Assembly: GCA_036274895.1 (NCBI GenBank)
Contig: DASUEU010000064.1
Location: 1 to 64,000 of the forward strand
DNA from: CALMKX01 sp036274895
GTDB lineage: Bacteria > Acidobacteriota > Thermoanaerobaculia > Multivoradales > SZUA-115
Direction: 5' to 3'
Length of the DNA: 64,000 nt
A program made the translations under genes and the position numbers. Below, one piece after another: positions 43,695-53,020 of the stretch; position 1 is the stretch's first letter, and every line of letters starts with the position of its first letter. Below the pieces are notes generated by a model, which did not search any database, was not told the origin of the DNA, and worked only from the letters and a program-made list of their open reading frames with translations.

Positions 43695-45149
43695 ATGCGC
43701 CGGCTGCGCTGGCTCTTGCTCGCCTTGCTCGTGCTCCTGACCGTGCTGGCCGTGCGGACGGCGAGCTTTCGCAGCCGCCAGCCCGAGGTGGCACCCGCGC
43801 CGGCCTGGGCCGTCGACCCGGGCGCCCTGCCACGCCTCCAGCAGGCGCTGCGGGTGGCCACGGTGTCCTACGACGACCCCTCGCGGATCGACGCCCGAGC
43901 GTTCACCGACTTCGTCGCCTTGCTCGCCGCCTCCTACCCGCGGGTGCACGCCTCGCTGGAGTTGGCGCAACCGGGTGGCGAGTCCCTCCTGTTCACCTGG
44001 AAGGGCCGACGTCCGGAGCTGCCGCCGGCCCTGCTCGCCGCCCACTTCGACGTGGTGCCGATCGAGCCGGGGACGGAGGCGAGCTGGACCCACCCGCCCT
44101 TCGCCGGCACGGTGGCCGACGGCTTCGTCTGGGGTCGCGGCACCCTCGACGACAAGGGCTCGGTGCTCGGCATCCTGGAGGCGGTCGAGGCCCTGGTCGG
44201 TGAAGGCTTTCAGCCCGAGCGCACGCTCTATCTGGCCTTTGGCCACGACGAGGAGCGAGGCGGCGAGCAGGGGGCGGCGAAGATCGCCGAGCACCTCAAA
44301 GCCCAGGGGAGTCGCCTCGAGATGGTGCTCGACGAGGGCGGCGCGGTGGGCGAAGGCATCGGCGTTCTGCCCCAGACCTCGGCCTACCTGGGCATCGCCG
44401 AGAAGGGCTACCTGACCCTCGAGCTCTCGGCCGAGGACGACGGCGGGCACTCCTCCATGCCGCCGGCGCAAACCGCCGTGGGCCTCGTCGCCACCGCGGT
44501 GGCCCGGCTGGAGGCGGATCCCTTCCCCCTCCACCTCGACCAGCCGGTGCGCGAGATGCTGGCCTTCCTGGGCCCGGAGATGGGCCTCGGCCGGCGGCTG
44601 ATCTTCGCCAATCTCTGGTTGTTCGCGCCCCTGGTCAAGCGCACGATGGCTGAGCGCCCGTCCACGGCGGCCGCCCTGCGCACCACCACGGCCGCCACGG
44701 TCATCTCCGGCGGGGTCAAGGAGAACGTGCTGCCCACCCGCGCCCGCGCCCTGGTGAACTTCCGCATCCGTCCGGGAGAGACCACGGTCAGCGTGGAGGC
44801 GAGAGTGCGGCGGGTGGTCGGCGACCCACGGGTGAAGATCGCCGCCGCCCCCGGCTCGCCCTCGGAGCCCTCGCCCGTCTCGCGCACGGACTCGGCGGCC
44901 TTCCAGCGCCTCCATCGCACGGTGCGGGAGGTCTTCCCGGGCGCCGTCGCCGCCCCCTATGTCCTGATGGGTGCCGCCGATGCCCGTTACTACACGGGGC
45001 TGTGCGACAACGTCTACCGCTTCCTGCCGATCCGGGTCACCGGCGAGGACCTCGCCCGCTTTCACAACGTCAACGAGCGCATCTCGGTGGCGGGCTTTGA
45101 GGGCGGGATCCGCTTCTACCGGCAGCTGATCCTGAACTTGAATCGCTGA
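43695..45149 (+). CDS. M20-family metallopeptidase (CPS1/PM20D1-like)
   Basis: 484 residues with an N-terminal signal or anchor helix (WLLLALLVLLTVLAVRTA). Zinc-site motifs are visible: AAHFDVVPI (His), GRGTLDDKGSVLG (bridging Asp), and GHDEERGG with the catalytic Glu-Glu pair. KENVLPTRARALVNFRIRPG belongs to the dimerisation domain; GAADARYY leads to the final zinc-binding His region. The subgroup with an N-terminal membrane segment includes CPS1 carboxypeptidase and PM20D1. It probably cleaves N-acyl amino acids or dipeptides outside the cytoplasm. Confidence 0.9.
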   Translation: MRRLRWLLLALLVLLTVLAVRTASFRSRQPEVAPAPAWAVDPGALPRLQQALRVATVSYDDPSRIDARAFTDFVALLAASYPRVHASLELAQPGGESLLFTWKGRRPELPPALLAAHFDVVPIEPGTEASWTHPPFAGTVADGFVWGRGTLDDKGSVLGILEAVEALVGEGFQPERTLYLAFGHDEERGGEQGAAKIAEHLKAQGSRLEMVLDEGGAVGEGIGVLPQTSAYLGIAEKGYLTLELSAEDDGGHSSMPPAQTAVGLVATAVARLEADPFPLHLDQPVREMLAFLGPEMGLGRRLIFANLWLFAPLVKRTMAERPSTAAALRTTTAATVISGGVKENVLPTRARALVNFRIRPGETTVSVEARVRRVVGDPRVKIAAAPGSPSEPSPVSRTDSAAFQRLHRTVREVFPGAVAAPYVLMGAADARYYTGLCDNVYRFLPIRVTGEDLARFHNVNERISVAGFEGGIRFYRQLILNLNR

Positions 45150-45157
45150 GCCGCAGA

Positions 45158-45226
45158 GGGCGGACACCTCGGTCCGCCCCTACGACCGGAGGCAGAGCTC
45201 GTAGGGGCCGACCAACGTGTCGGCCC
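45158..45226. terminator. Double hairpin between convergent genes
   Basis: Two hairpins lie between the M20 and tonB genes: GGGCGGAC/GTCCGCCC (45158-45179) and GGGCCGAC/GTCGGCCC (45205-45226), with CCTAC and GTAGG arms linking them. This is the form of a common intergenic palindrome (GTAGGGGC...GTCCGCCC type). It is placed to stop transcription from both sides. Confidence 0.6.
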
Positions 45227-45234
45227 TCCCCATC

Positions 45235-45987
45235 TCAATTCAAACTGAACTGCACCGTCAGCCGGAACACCACCGGTACCGGCTCGCCCTTGCGCGTCGC
45301 CGGCCGGAACCGCCAGTCGCTCACCGCCGCGACGGCGGCGCGGTCGAGCCCGCCGGGCATGCCCTTGAGCACCTTGACGTTGGTGACCCGGCCGGTACGG
45401 TCGATCACCGCCTCGACGATCACCGTGCCCTGGAGGCGCGCCCGGCGCGCGGCCTCGGGATAGAGGGGCGCCGGTCCATGGAGCTTCTCGGGCTTGGTCA
45501 CCTCCCCGCCGACCTCGTAGATCGTCTCGGCCGGAGCCTCTTCCTGTCCCCCTCCCCCCGCCCCGTCTCCCGGCAGAGGACCGTCACCGCTGCCCTCGCC
45601 CACGCTGCCTGGCGGCCCGTTGCCCGTGCCGGCCTCGTCGGTGGGCAGCAGGTCGTCGATGGGCGCCGTCTCGGCGGCTTCCGGCTCGTCCTCCAGATCC
45701 TCCACCACCGTGGGCTGGACGGGAGTGGTCGGCGGCGTGGTGGGCACAGGGGCCGGGGTGGTCGGCCGGGGCCGGGGAGAGCCTCCGCCTTCGGGCAACT
45801 GAACTTGGATCACCTGGTAGAGGGCCGAGCGCTCGGGAGGCTCGGGGAGGGCGCTCACGTCCCAGCTCTGGAATAGAACCACGGTCAGGAGCAAACCGCC
45901 GTTGACGGTACAAGCCGCCAGGAACGAGGCGGCACGACGGCGGGGTGGTGCGTCGGGGCGAGTGGCGAGCAGGCTGGCTTCGAACAT
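45235..45987 (-). CDS. tonB: TonB-family energy transducer
   Basis: The ATG at 45987, with AAGGAGG about 8 nt upstream, gives 250 residues. A single membrane helix (around residues 21-40, FLAACTVNGGLLLTVVLF) is followed by a proline-rich periplasmic stretch (TPAPVPTTPPTTPVQPTV) and a C-terminal TonB domain from about residue 165: HGPAPLYPEAARRARLQGTV, VIVEAVIDRTGRVTNVKVL, AAVSDWRFRPATRKG. It transmits proton-motive energy from the inner membrane to TonB-dependent receptors. No exbB or exbD is adjacent. Confidence 0.95.
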   Translation of the reverse strand: MFEASLLATRPDAPPRRRAASFLAACTVNGGLLLTVVLFQSWDVSALPEPPERSALYQVIQVQLPEGGGSPRPRPTTPAPVPTTPPTTPVQPTVVEDLEDEPEAAETAPIDDLLPTDEAGTGNGPPGSVGEGSGDGPLPGDGAGGGGQEEAPAETIYEVGGEVTKPEKLHGPAPLYPEAARRARLQGTVIVEAVIDRTGRVTNVKVLKGMPGGLDRAAVAAVSDWRFRPATRKGEPVPVVFRLTVQFSLN

Positions 45988-46076
45988 GACCGATCCTCCT
46001 TGCCGTTGAGACACCACGGCCCCGCGGAAAAGAAACTCCCGCGGGGCCGAGGGCCGAAGATCGGCGGATCGGCGAA

Positions 46077-48842
46077 TCAGTCGTCGAGCGCGTCGGTGTC
46101 CGCTCCGCCGCAGAGGTTGCCCTGGGCGTTGTTGTAGGTCACGAGCTCGCCGTCCTGGGTGTCGGTTACGGTCAAGTGATACTCGACGTCCGACAGCGCA
46201 CCGTAGAACACCCAGAACCGGCCGTTGAGCGCCCGGGCGTCGATCACCTTGACCACCAGCTCGAGGTTGGCGGCGTCGAAGAACCAGAAGTAGCCGCTCT
46301 GGTCCCCGGTGCCGGGTACCGCGGTCCCAACGCCGGTATTGCCGGTGGGCACGCGCCAGTCCACTTCCACGGCGAAGCGCCCGCCGAGCAGACAGAGCGT
46401 GTCGCCATCGGCGACGCAGCCGCCCTTGGTGGCGAGGGCCGTCGCGGTCGCCGTTGCGCCGGAGAGCTGGCCGAGGCCGGCCGACGCCAGCTCCGGCGGG
46501 GGTGCGCTGCCGGGAAGCGAGGCGGTGTCGCCGACGCCGCAGACGTTGCCCTGGGGGTTGTAGTAGGCGCGTCGGTTGCCGGTCTGGGTGTCGGTGACCA
46601 CCACCCAGTACTCGACGTCGGAGAGGGCCCCGTAGAAGGTCCAGTACGAGCCGGTGAGCGGCGTGCCGTCCAGCACCTTGACCACCAACTCGATGTTGGC
46701 GGCGTCGAAGAACCAGAAGAACCCCGTCAGATCCGAGCTGGGCACCGCCGTGGCCGTGCCCATGGTGCCGCCGGCGGCCACGTGCCAAAACGCGTTGACC
46801 TGGAAGCGATCCCCGAGCAAGCACAGCGAGCTGCCTCCCTCCACGCAGGCCCCGGGGCTGCCCAGGGTCTCGGTGGCGGCGGCGACTTGCATGGTGGGCG
46901 CCGAGCTCCCCGCGCCGTTCCTGGCGCGCACCCGGAAGTTGTAAAGGTTGCTGATGGCCAGGCTGGTGATCAGGGTCTCGGTGACGTTCGAACCCACCGA
47001 AGCGACGGTGGTGAAGTTGCCGTTGACGAAGGTGAGTTGGCCGTTCACCACCTGGCCGATCAGCCGGGCCTCGACGTCGAATCCGGCCTCGTTGTTCGAG
47101 CGGTCCCGCCACTTGATCCGCGCCGAGCCGGCGCCGACCGTCTCGGCGCTCGGCTGATCCGGGGCGGTCGGCGGCTGGAGCTGGGCCTGGGTGGTGGCGG
47201 TGGCGACGTTCGAGTAGGCGGAGTTGCCGTTGCCGTTCCTCGCCCGCACCCGGAACCGATAGCTGGTGCCCGGAGTCAGACCGGTGACCTGCACGCCGAT
47301 CGAGTTGGCCGGCACCGTGCCGATCTCCGCGAAGGCGCCGTTGCCCACCGCCAGCTCGACGCGGAAGTCGCTCTCGTTGTCGGCGTTGTCTTGCCAGCCG
47401 AGGAGCACCATGGTGGTCGACTGGGTGGTGGCGGTCAAGTTCGAGGGCGCGGCGGGAGTCGGCCCGCCCCCGCCGCCGGAGCTCTGGGTGCCGCCCAGGC
47501 TGGTGGCTCCGGTGCCCGCGGGATCGAGGTGGTCGGACAGGCGGCTCGAGGAAGTGCCGCCCCCGGTCCAGGAAGTGTTGAGCCGGCCGTACCAATCGGC
47601 GCTGTTGTTGCCGCAGGCCGCGAAGCCGCCATGCAACTGGCCGACGACCCGCTTGCTGCTGTTGAACAGAGGCGAGCCCGAGGAGCCGCCCTCGGTGGTG
47701 CCGAGGTCCCAATCCGCCACCCGGAGGTGGGTGCCGTCACCGGGGCTGCCGCTGCCCAAGTAGGAGGTCACCGAGGTGGCCTGGTTCTCGAAGCTGATGC
47801 GCTTCTCGTCGCCCTGCGGGTGATGGATGCCGATGGCGCTGCCCGGGGCACCGCCGGTGCGGTCCCAACCCGCCCAGAACGGCCGGTGGGTGGCCGACGG
47901 CGGAGTGCTCGAGAGCTCGATCAACGAGAAGTCGGAGGGCGCATACCTCGCGATCAGGGTCGAGCCGCTGACGGTGCGCGAGGTCGAGCCGTCGCCGTTG
48001 CCGCCGCTCGCCGCGCTGCCGGGAGGGCGACAGACTGTGTTCTCGAACAGCCAATAGGTGACCACGGTCTGATCGTTCGCCGTGGACACGTCGCAGTGGT
48101 CGGCGGTGAGGAATAGGGGGCGCAGGTTCTGGGCGGTGTTGTTGACCAGGCTGCCCGAGCAGAGGAAGGCGCCGCTGATGGTGATGCGCGCCACCGAGCG
48201 GATGATGTCCCGGTAGGCGTCGCCCTCGGGGCAAATCACATCGACGTTGCAGGAGCCGGACTTGTCCGGACCTCCCGAGCGGAAGCCCCGGTAGCCCTGG
48301 TTGATCGCCCCGAGCACCAGCTCGAGCGCTCCCCGCTCGGCCTCGGGCAGGGTGACCTCGACCACCGCGTCGGTGGCGAGCAGCACCGGCGTCCACAGCT
48401 CGCCGTGGGGCCGGTTGTCCTCGGAGGTGAAGGGCTGGAGGGCCTGGCTGCCGTCCGCGGCATAGATGGTGAGGCGAGCACCGGCGGGCAGCCGGAAGCG
48501 GGTGAAGCCGAAGTTCAGGGACTCGGCCTCGACCGCCGTCACCCGCAGCCGCCAGCGCAGCAGACCGCCGGGGAGGCTCTCCCAGTCGCCGTCCGTGTGC
48601 GGGGAGAAGAACACCGCCTGCGGCATGGCGAAGCGGTAGGGCTCGCCCCGAGCCTCGCGCTCGGCATCCTCGAGAGCGAGCAGGGGCCGATCCAGAGCCG
48701 GGAGGTTCAGGGTGCGCGCGGCGCGGAAAGCCGGGTCGTCCACCGCCTGGACGGCGGGACGCAGGGAGGGCTGGGCGAGGAGAGCTGGGGCTGCCAGCAA
48801 GAACAAGGCGAGGATCGCGAGGGCGGTGCGGTTCGAGCGCAT
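46077..48842 (-). CDS. Exported trypsin-like serine protease with FN3 domains and two C-terminal modules
   Basis: The ATG at 48842, with AGGAG upstream, gives 921 residues with a signal peptide (MRSNRTALAILALFLLAAPA). The protease domain has LTADHC (His249), SDFSLIEL (Asp304) and TEGGSSGSP (Ser388), close to lysyl-endopeptidase-type S1 enzymes. Two FN3-like domains follow (APSNLTATTQSTTMVLLGWQ and APDQPSAETVGAGSARIKW), then two copies of a roughly 100-residue module (LCLLGDRFQV...FFWFFDAANIELVVKVLDG...VVVTDTQTG). The same module ends the ELWxxDGT protein. The frame stays open to 48920 but without export-signal logic. Secreted protease; specificity for Lys is suggested by similarity only. Confidence 0.9.
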   Translation of the reverse strand: MRSNRTALAILALFLLAAPALLAQPSLRPAVQAVDDPAFRAARTLNLPALDRPLLALEDAEREARGEPYRFAMPQAVFFSPHTDGDWESLPGGLLRWRLRVTAVEAESLNFGFTRFRLPAGARLTIYAADGSQALQPFTSEDNRPHGELWTPVLLATDAVVEVTLPEAERGALELVLGAINQGYRGFRSGGPDKSGSCNVDVICPEGDAYRDIIRSVARITISGAFLCSGSLVNNTAQNLRPLFLTADHCDVSTANDQTVVTYWLFENTVCRPPGSAASGGNGDGSTSRTVSGSTLIARYAPSDFSLIELSSTPPSATHRPFWAGWDRTGGAPGSAIGIHHPQGDEKRISFENQATSVTSYLGSGSPGDGTHLRVADWDLGTTEGGSSGSPLFNSSKRVVGQLHGGFAACGNNSADWYGRLNTSWTGGGTSSSRLSDHLDPAGTGATSLGGTQSSGGGGGPTPAAPSNLTATTQSTTMVLLGWQDNADNESDFRVELAVGNGAFAEIGTVPANSIGVQVTGLTPGTSYRFRVRARNGNGNSAYSNVATATTQAQLQPPTAPDQPSAETVGAGSARIKWRDRSNNEAGFDVEARLIGQVVNGQLTFVNGNFTTVASVGSNVTETLITSLAISNLYNFRVRARNGAGSSAPTMQVAAATETLGSPGACVEGGSSLCLLGDRFQVNAFWHVAAGGTMGTATAVPSSDLTGFFWFFDAANIELVVKVLDGTPLTGSYWTFYGALSDVEYWVVVTDTQTGNRRAYYNPQGNVCGVGDTASLPGSAPPPELASAGLGQLSGATATATALATKGGCVADGDTLCLLGGRFAVEVDWRVPTGNTGVGTAVPGTGDQSGYFWFFDAANLELVVKVIDARALNGRFWVFYGALSDVEYHLTVTDTQDGELVTYNNAQGNLCGGADTDALDD

Positions 48843-48912
48843 CGGGGATCTCCTGAGCGAGCACGGGCTCGGGGCGGGAAACATGGCCTGGGAGCATAGC
48901 AGGCCCTCACCC

Positions 48913-49440
48913 TCACTCATCGAATAGGTCCCTCCCCACCGGGTTGCCCTCGAGGGCGAGCAGCGTGCGTTTGGCGGCCAGCCCTCCCCCGAAGCCGGTC
49001 AGCGAGCCGTTGGCCCCGATCACCCGGTGGCAGGGCACCACGATGGGGATGGGGTTGGCACCGTTGGCGGCGCCCACGGCCCGGCTGGCGTCCGGCCGGC
49101 CGATGGCCGCCGCGATCTCGCCGTAGCTGCGGGTCTCACCGTAAGGGATCCGCCGCAGCTCCCCCCACACCCGGAGCTGGAAGTCGGAGCCCTCCGGTGC
49201 CAGCTCCAGCTCGAACTCCTGCCGCTCGCCGTCGAAGTACTCCGCCAGCTGGCGGGCCAGCTCGGCCGTCGCGTCCTCGCTCTCGACGACGGCGACCCCG
49301 CGGCGCACGAGCCGATCGAGGAAGGGGGGCTCGCAGCCTTCGGGGCCCACGAACTCGATGCCGATCACCGCGCCGTGATCGTCCACGGCGAGCAGCAGGG
49401 GGCCACAGGGCGAGCCGATGGTGTGGACGTAGCAGGTCAT
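48913..49440 (-). CDS. ogt: Methylated-DNA--protein-cysteine methyltransferase
   Basis: 175 residues from the ATG at 49440: MTCYVHTIGSPCGPLLLAVD. The active-site PCHRVIG is intact and preceded by GAANGANPIPIVV, and SYGEIAAAIGRPDASRAVG is the DNA-binding helix-turn-helix with the arginine finger. It removes alkyl groups from O6 of guanine in a suicide reaction. The start overlaps the alkA stop as ATGA, so the two repair proteins are translationally coupled. Confidence 0.95.
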   Translation of the reverse strand: MTCYVHTIGSPCGPLLLAVDDHGAVIGIEFVGPEGCEPPFLDRLVRRGVAVVESEDATAELARQLAEYFDGERQEFELELAPEGSDFQLRVWGELRRIPYGETRSYGEIAAAIGRPDASRAVGAANGANPIPIVVPCHRVIGANGSLTGFGGGLAAKRTLLALEGNPVGRDLFDE

Positions 49441-50669
49441 GGTGCGTCCTCCAGGGATTGCCAGAGGTGGAAGGTGGCGAGGCTGCGGTGGGGGGAGAAG
49501 GGGCTCATCAGGCGGCGGGTCTCGGCGGCATCCGGCCTCGCCGGCAGGACGAAGAAACGGGCCAGGGCCCGCACCAGGCCGGCGTCCCCCACCGGCACGC
49601 AATCGGCGAAGCCGAGGGCACGCATGGCGAGATAGCCGGCGGACCAGGGTCCGAGCCCCCGCTCGGCGAGCAGGGTCTGTTCGGCGCGGGTGAAGGAGCC
49701 CTGGCCCAGCCCGGCGAGGTCGAGCTCCCCCACCGCGATGCGCTGCGACAGGCCGATGGCGTACTCGGCCTTGCGCTGGGAGAACTGCACCCGGGCCAGC
49801 TCCTCGACCGTGAGCTGCGCTGTGCCCTCCGGCCGCGGCGGCGCCCAAAGGCCATCGCCCGCGGGCCGGCCGGCCTTCTCGACCAGGCGGCGGAACAGCG
49901 TGAACGCGAATCCCAGCGTTACCTGCTGGCCGACGATCACCCAGAGCAGCGCCTCGTAGGGCGAGAACGTCATGGGCAGGCGCAGCCCCGGCCGGGCCTT
50001 GACCAGGCGGGCGACCGCCGGGTCCTGGGCCGCCCGACCCTCCAGGGCACCCGGATCCCCGGTCAGCCCCAGCCGCCGCAACACGGCGAGATGAGCCTCG
50101 GCCGCCGCCTGCTCGGGCAGCCTGCCGTTGCTGTCCAGCTGAACCCGCGCCCGACCCGGCTCGAGGGTGAGAGACAGCCGCACCGGCACGCCGGCCAGCC
50201 ACACGCCGGCCTCGTAGGTGGTGCCCCGCACGCGATCCACCATGCTCCCCGGGTCACGGCCCAGGTAAGCGAGCAGCCAGGGCAGGGGAAACGGATCGGG
50301 CAGGGCCAGCTCGAAAGAGCTCGCTTCCGGCAGGCGGCGCAGCCCCCGCGAGCCCAGGCCGAGCCGGCGCGTCAGACTCTCTTCGAGGATCGGAACGCTC
50401 CCGAAGCCCGCCTCCTCGGCGACATCGGCCACGGAACGAGCGGTCCCGAGCAGCAGCTGCCGAGCCTTCTCCACCCGCGCCTCGGCGAGGAGCTCCGCCA
50501 CCGTGCGGTGGAAGTGCTCGCGCACGTGGAGCTCCAGCTCGGAGACCTCCAGGCCGGCCTCCCGCGCCAGCGCCTCGGAGTCCACGAAGGCCGAGGGCCG
50601 GCAACGCAGCGCAGCGACCGCCAGCTCGAGGCGCTCGAGGAGGTGGTCTTGAACCTGGGACGGTACCAT
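49437..50669 (-). CDS. alkA: AraC-type HTH fused to AlkA-like DNA-3-methyladenine glycosylase
   Basis: 410 residues. The N-terminal third resembles the HTH of Ada (LEVSELELHVREHFHRTVAE, ARQLLLGTARSVADVAEEAG) but lacks the Ada methyl-accepting zinc cysteine domain. The middle is AlkA N-domain (DPFPLPWLLAYLGRDPGSM) and the C-terminal part has the HhH-GPD fold with EALLWVIVGQQVTLGFA, GLGPWSAGYLAMRALG, then DCVPVGDAGL holding the catalytic Asp. It should excise alkylated purines and perhaps regulate its own operon. Paired with ogt. Confidence 0.92.
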   Translation of the reverse strand: MVPSQVQDHLLERLELAVAALRCRPSAFVDSEALAREAGLEVSELELHVREHFHRTVAELLAEARVEKARQLLLGTARSVADVAEEAGFGSVPILEESLTRRLGLGSRGLRRLPEASSFELALPDPFPLPWLLAYLGRDPGSMVDRVRGTTYEAGVWLAGVPVRLSLTLEPGRARVQLDSNGRLPEQAAAEAHLAVLRRLGLTGDPGALEGRAAQDPAVARLVKARPGLRLPMTFSPYEALLWVIVGQQVTLGFAFTLFRRLVEKAGRPAGDGLWAPPRPEGTAQLTVEELARVQFSQRKAEYAIGLSQRIAVGELDLAGLGQGSFTRAEQTLLAERGLGPWSAGYLAMRALGFADCVPVGDAGLVRALARFFVLPARPDAAETRRLMSPFSPHRSLATFHLWQSLEDAP

Positions 50670-50753
50670 CGGAGGGCACTATAGCCGGGGGGACGGGTGG
50701 GGCTCTATCGGGTTCTTGCTGGTGAATTCGGTGCGTAGTCGAGACGGCGGTGC

Positions 50754-50792
50754 TTGCATTCTGCCACCGCTCACGATCCAATATGCTAGCAT
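50754..50792 (+). promoter_or_regulatory. Putative promoter/operator of the vapBC-type module
   Basis: TTGCAT (50754-50759) and CAATAT (50779-50784) are spaced 19 nt apart, a weak promoter. A perfect palindrome ATGCTAGCAT (50783-50792) overlaps the -10 end. Repression by the RHH antitoxin at such a site would be typical; here it is inference. Confidence 0.35.
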
Positions 50793-50799
50793 GCAGCTT

Positions 50800-51063
50800 A
50801 TGCCTGCGACCCTCTACATTCGCGACGTCCCCGACGAAGTCCACTCCAAGCTCCTGCGCCGGGCGAACGAGCGCGGCCTGAGCCTGCGCCAGTACGTGGC
50901 CTCGCTCCTCGCCGACCATTGCGCCCTGCCCACGATGGACGAGTGGCTGGGTGAGCTGGGCCGGCTGCCGGCCGTCCCCGGGCCGATCTCGGCGGCCGAT
51001 GCGGTCCGGGCTTCGCGCCTGGAAGACGAGGAAGAGGTGCTCGCGGGTGCCGCTGGTCGTTGA
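50800..51063 (+). CDS. FitA/VapB-like RHH antitoxin
   Basis: 87 residues from the ATG at 50800: MPATLYIRDVPDEVHSKLLR, then RANERGLSLRQYVASLLADH. The strand-helix-helix pattern with RxVPDEVHxxL and GLSLRQYV is that of FitA-type antitoxins. An in-frame ATG at 50791 is the alternative. It overlaps the PIN-domain gene by 17 nt. It should neutralise the toxin and bind the operator just upstream. Confidence 0.88.
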   Translation: MPATLYIRDVPDEVHSKLLRRANERGLSLRQYVASLLADHCALPTMDEWLGELGRLPAVPGPISAADAVRASRLEDEEEVLAGAAGR

Positions 51064-51442
51064 CGCCTCGGCGATGGTCGAAGTTCTCCTGGGCACGGCT
51101 GCCGGCGAGCAGGCGAAGGGGCAGCTCCGGAGCACGGCCAGCGTAGCCCCGGCCCACCTCGACGCCGAAGTCCTCTCCGCCCTGGGCCGTCTGGTCCGCG
51201 ACGGGTCGATCGAAGCTGGGACCGTCCCGGAGCGGCTCGCCGCCCTCGCGCGTGCACCCTTGACCCGCTACCCCGTCGCCCCAATGCTCCAGGAGGCTTG
51301 GACGCTGCGCGCGAACCTCTCCTTGCGCGATGCCATCTACGTCGCCCTGGCCCGCAGGCTTGGCGCCGCTCTCCTCTGTGCGGATCGCCGCCTCGCACGG
51401 GCTCCGGGGCTGGGGGTGCCGGTGATCGTGGTGGGGGGGTGA
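51047..51442 (+). CDS. VapC-like PIN-domain toxin
   Basis: The GTG at 51047 gives 131 residues starting VPLVVDASAMVEVLLG. PIN-domain acidic residues are visible in VVDAS (first Asp), HLDAEVLSALGRL (Glu), SLRDAIYVALA (Asp) and LLCADRRLA (final Asp). It is a magnesium-dependent ribonuclease of the VapC/FitB kind. The open frame continues upstream but only antisense-like. It begins inside the antitoxin gene, consistent with translational coupling. Confidence 0.9.
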   Translation: MPLVVDASAMVEVLLGTAAGEQAKGQLRSTASVAPAHLDAEVLSALGRLVRDGSIEAGTVPERLAALARAPLTRYPVAPMLQEAWTLRANLSLRDAIYVALARRLGAALLCADRRLARAPGLGVPVIVVGG

Positions 51443-51475
51443 GGGCGCGGCTGCCATCCACTGCCCTGAGCTGCG

Positions 51476-52769
51476 CTACTTCCGGGTCCGCCGGCCTGGT
51501 GGGCCCGGTGTGGGTGGCATCGAGGAGTCCCTCGGGGCATGCACCACGTCAGCGGATGTCCAGTCCCCGACTTTGTAGCGATCCTCCCAGGCTCGATCGA
51601 GAGCCCGACTGAACTCGTCCTCCCCCAAGTCACGGCGAAGGGTCGCGAGCCGATCAGCACTCCACTGCCGGGCGGCCGGGCCGCCGGAGGCGAGGTGAGC
51701 GAGGAGTGCTCCGAGCAGAGTCAAGGCGTGCCCGGCGGCTACGGCGTCAGGCGCCTTGGCTTCCAGTGCCCGGTCATGGGCGGACCGCAGCCTCGTCGCC
51801 GCATAAGTCGCCGTCGGCACGCGCCCGGCGCACCAGGCCGACGTGGTGCTTCCGGAGCTCCGAGAGCATGGTCGCCAAGGAGAGCGTCGCGAAGGTGTGG
51901 AACTCGTCCAGGTAGATGAAGAAGTCGCGGCGCCTCTCCTTAGGCTCTCCTGCTCAAGCAAAGGCGGCAAGCGAGAGTGAAGAGACGAGAAGCGACCCGA
52001 GAAGCGCAGACGGCCCCTCGCCGATCCGCCCTCGCGAAAGGTCGACCAGGGGTGCCCTCGCTTCGTCCATGAGCCGGCGCAGGTCAAAGGAACTCCGCTC
52101 CCCCGTGAGGACCCCCTTCAGTCGAAGGTCAACAAGAAAGCCGCCGACCTGGTTCAAGAGAGGTGCGGTGATCGCCGCGGGGGAGGCCGGGGAGTGCCGC
52201 TCCGCTCGTACCCGCCCCGCCAGAAGGCATGCACTTCCTCGTTCCTGATCCCTTTGACCAGCCCGCGGCGGAAGTCGCGGCCGGAAAGAAGGCCGGGAAC
52301 CAACCCGAGGCCGCTCCCTGGTGTCTCTACCAGCGCAAAGAGGACGTTCCGGAGCAGATGCTTCAGCGGAGGCCCCCAGTCGTCGGGCCAGAGCTTCTTG
52401 AAGACCTCCACCAAGCCGGAGACGGCGAACGCCTCCCCTCCCGCGGGGATGTCCGCGAACGGGTTGAACGTGAAGGTCTGGCTGCGCTCTGAGACGTTGA
52501 GGTAGATGAGGTCTTGCCTGCGTGAGGTGGCAACCAGAGGCAAGCGCTCTCAACCAAGCCGCCATGGGGTCAAAGAACTCGATGCCCTGATGAGCTTCCA
52601 GGTCCTGCCCGATGAGGGTCTGGAGGAAGGTCGACTTCCCGAGACCGGTGCGGCCTATGGCAAAGAGGTTGGAGAAGCGGTCCCCTGGCGGATGGCCGGA
52701 AGGCCGTCCTTCGTTGCGGTGGGTGGTAAGACCGAGAGGCACTCCCCGCCTTGCTTGGAACCTCAACAT
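51476..52769 (-). pseudogene. Frameshifted remnant of a conjugative-transfer (HerA/VirD4-like) ATPase
   Basis: Conserved blocks of this ATPase family occur in order on the minus strand but in different frames. Frame A: RGVPLGLTTHRN, FAIGRTGLGKSTFLQTLIGQDLE (Walker A). Frame B: DLIYLNVSERSQTFTFNPFAD, FKKLWPDDWGPPLKHLLRN. Frame A again: LNQVGGFLVDLRLKG, FDLRRLMDEARAPLVDLSRG. Frame C: RRDFFIYLDEFHTFATLSLA (Walker B) then a stop. At least three frame changes mean no intact product. The last part (about 51476-51830, frame B) is open but has no clear similarity and may derive from another gene. The intact family member would be a coupling-type motor for DNA transfer. Confidence 0.8.
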
Positions 52770-52902
52770 CAGTCCGATGGTGGAGCGCGTTCAGGCTACA
52801 GGGGAGACTCTGACCAATGCATCATTCGCCATTTGCAAACATCTGCGCCGCTCGCAGTATGCATCACTAGAGGAGCCCACGGCTCTTCCACCAGCCCAGC
52901 GG

Positions 52903-52924
52903 CCACCCCAACGGGTTGGGGTGG
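52903..52924. other. Hairpin in the pseudogene-SleB gap
   Basis: CCACCCCAA (52903-52911) pairs perfectly with TTGGGGTGG (52916-52924) around a 4-nt loop. No T-run follows on either strand. The surrounding 52770-53390 stretch has no convincing coding frame. Confidence 0.5.
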
Positions 52925-53020
52925 GCACACAGTAACAGCCCTTCATGCTGTAGCAAAGCCATCACAGCATACCTGCCTGCCCTTTTCTGCCGCGGATCAA
53001 AGAAATTCGCTCTCAGGCTC

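Noticed and set aside
48843..48920. Longer N-terminus for the trypsin-like protease (start at 48920)
   Set aside because: The extension lacks a ribosome-binding site and would bury the signal peptide; the ATG at 48842 has AGGAG and an immediate export signal.
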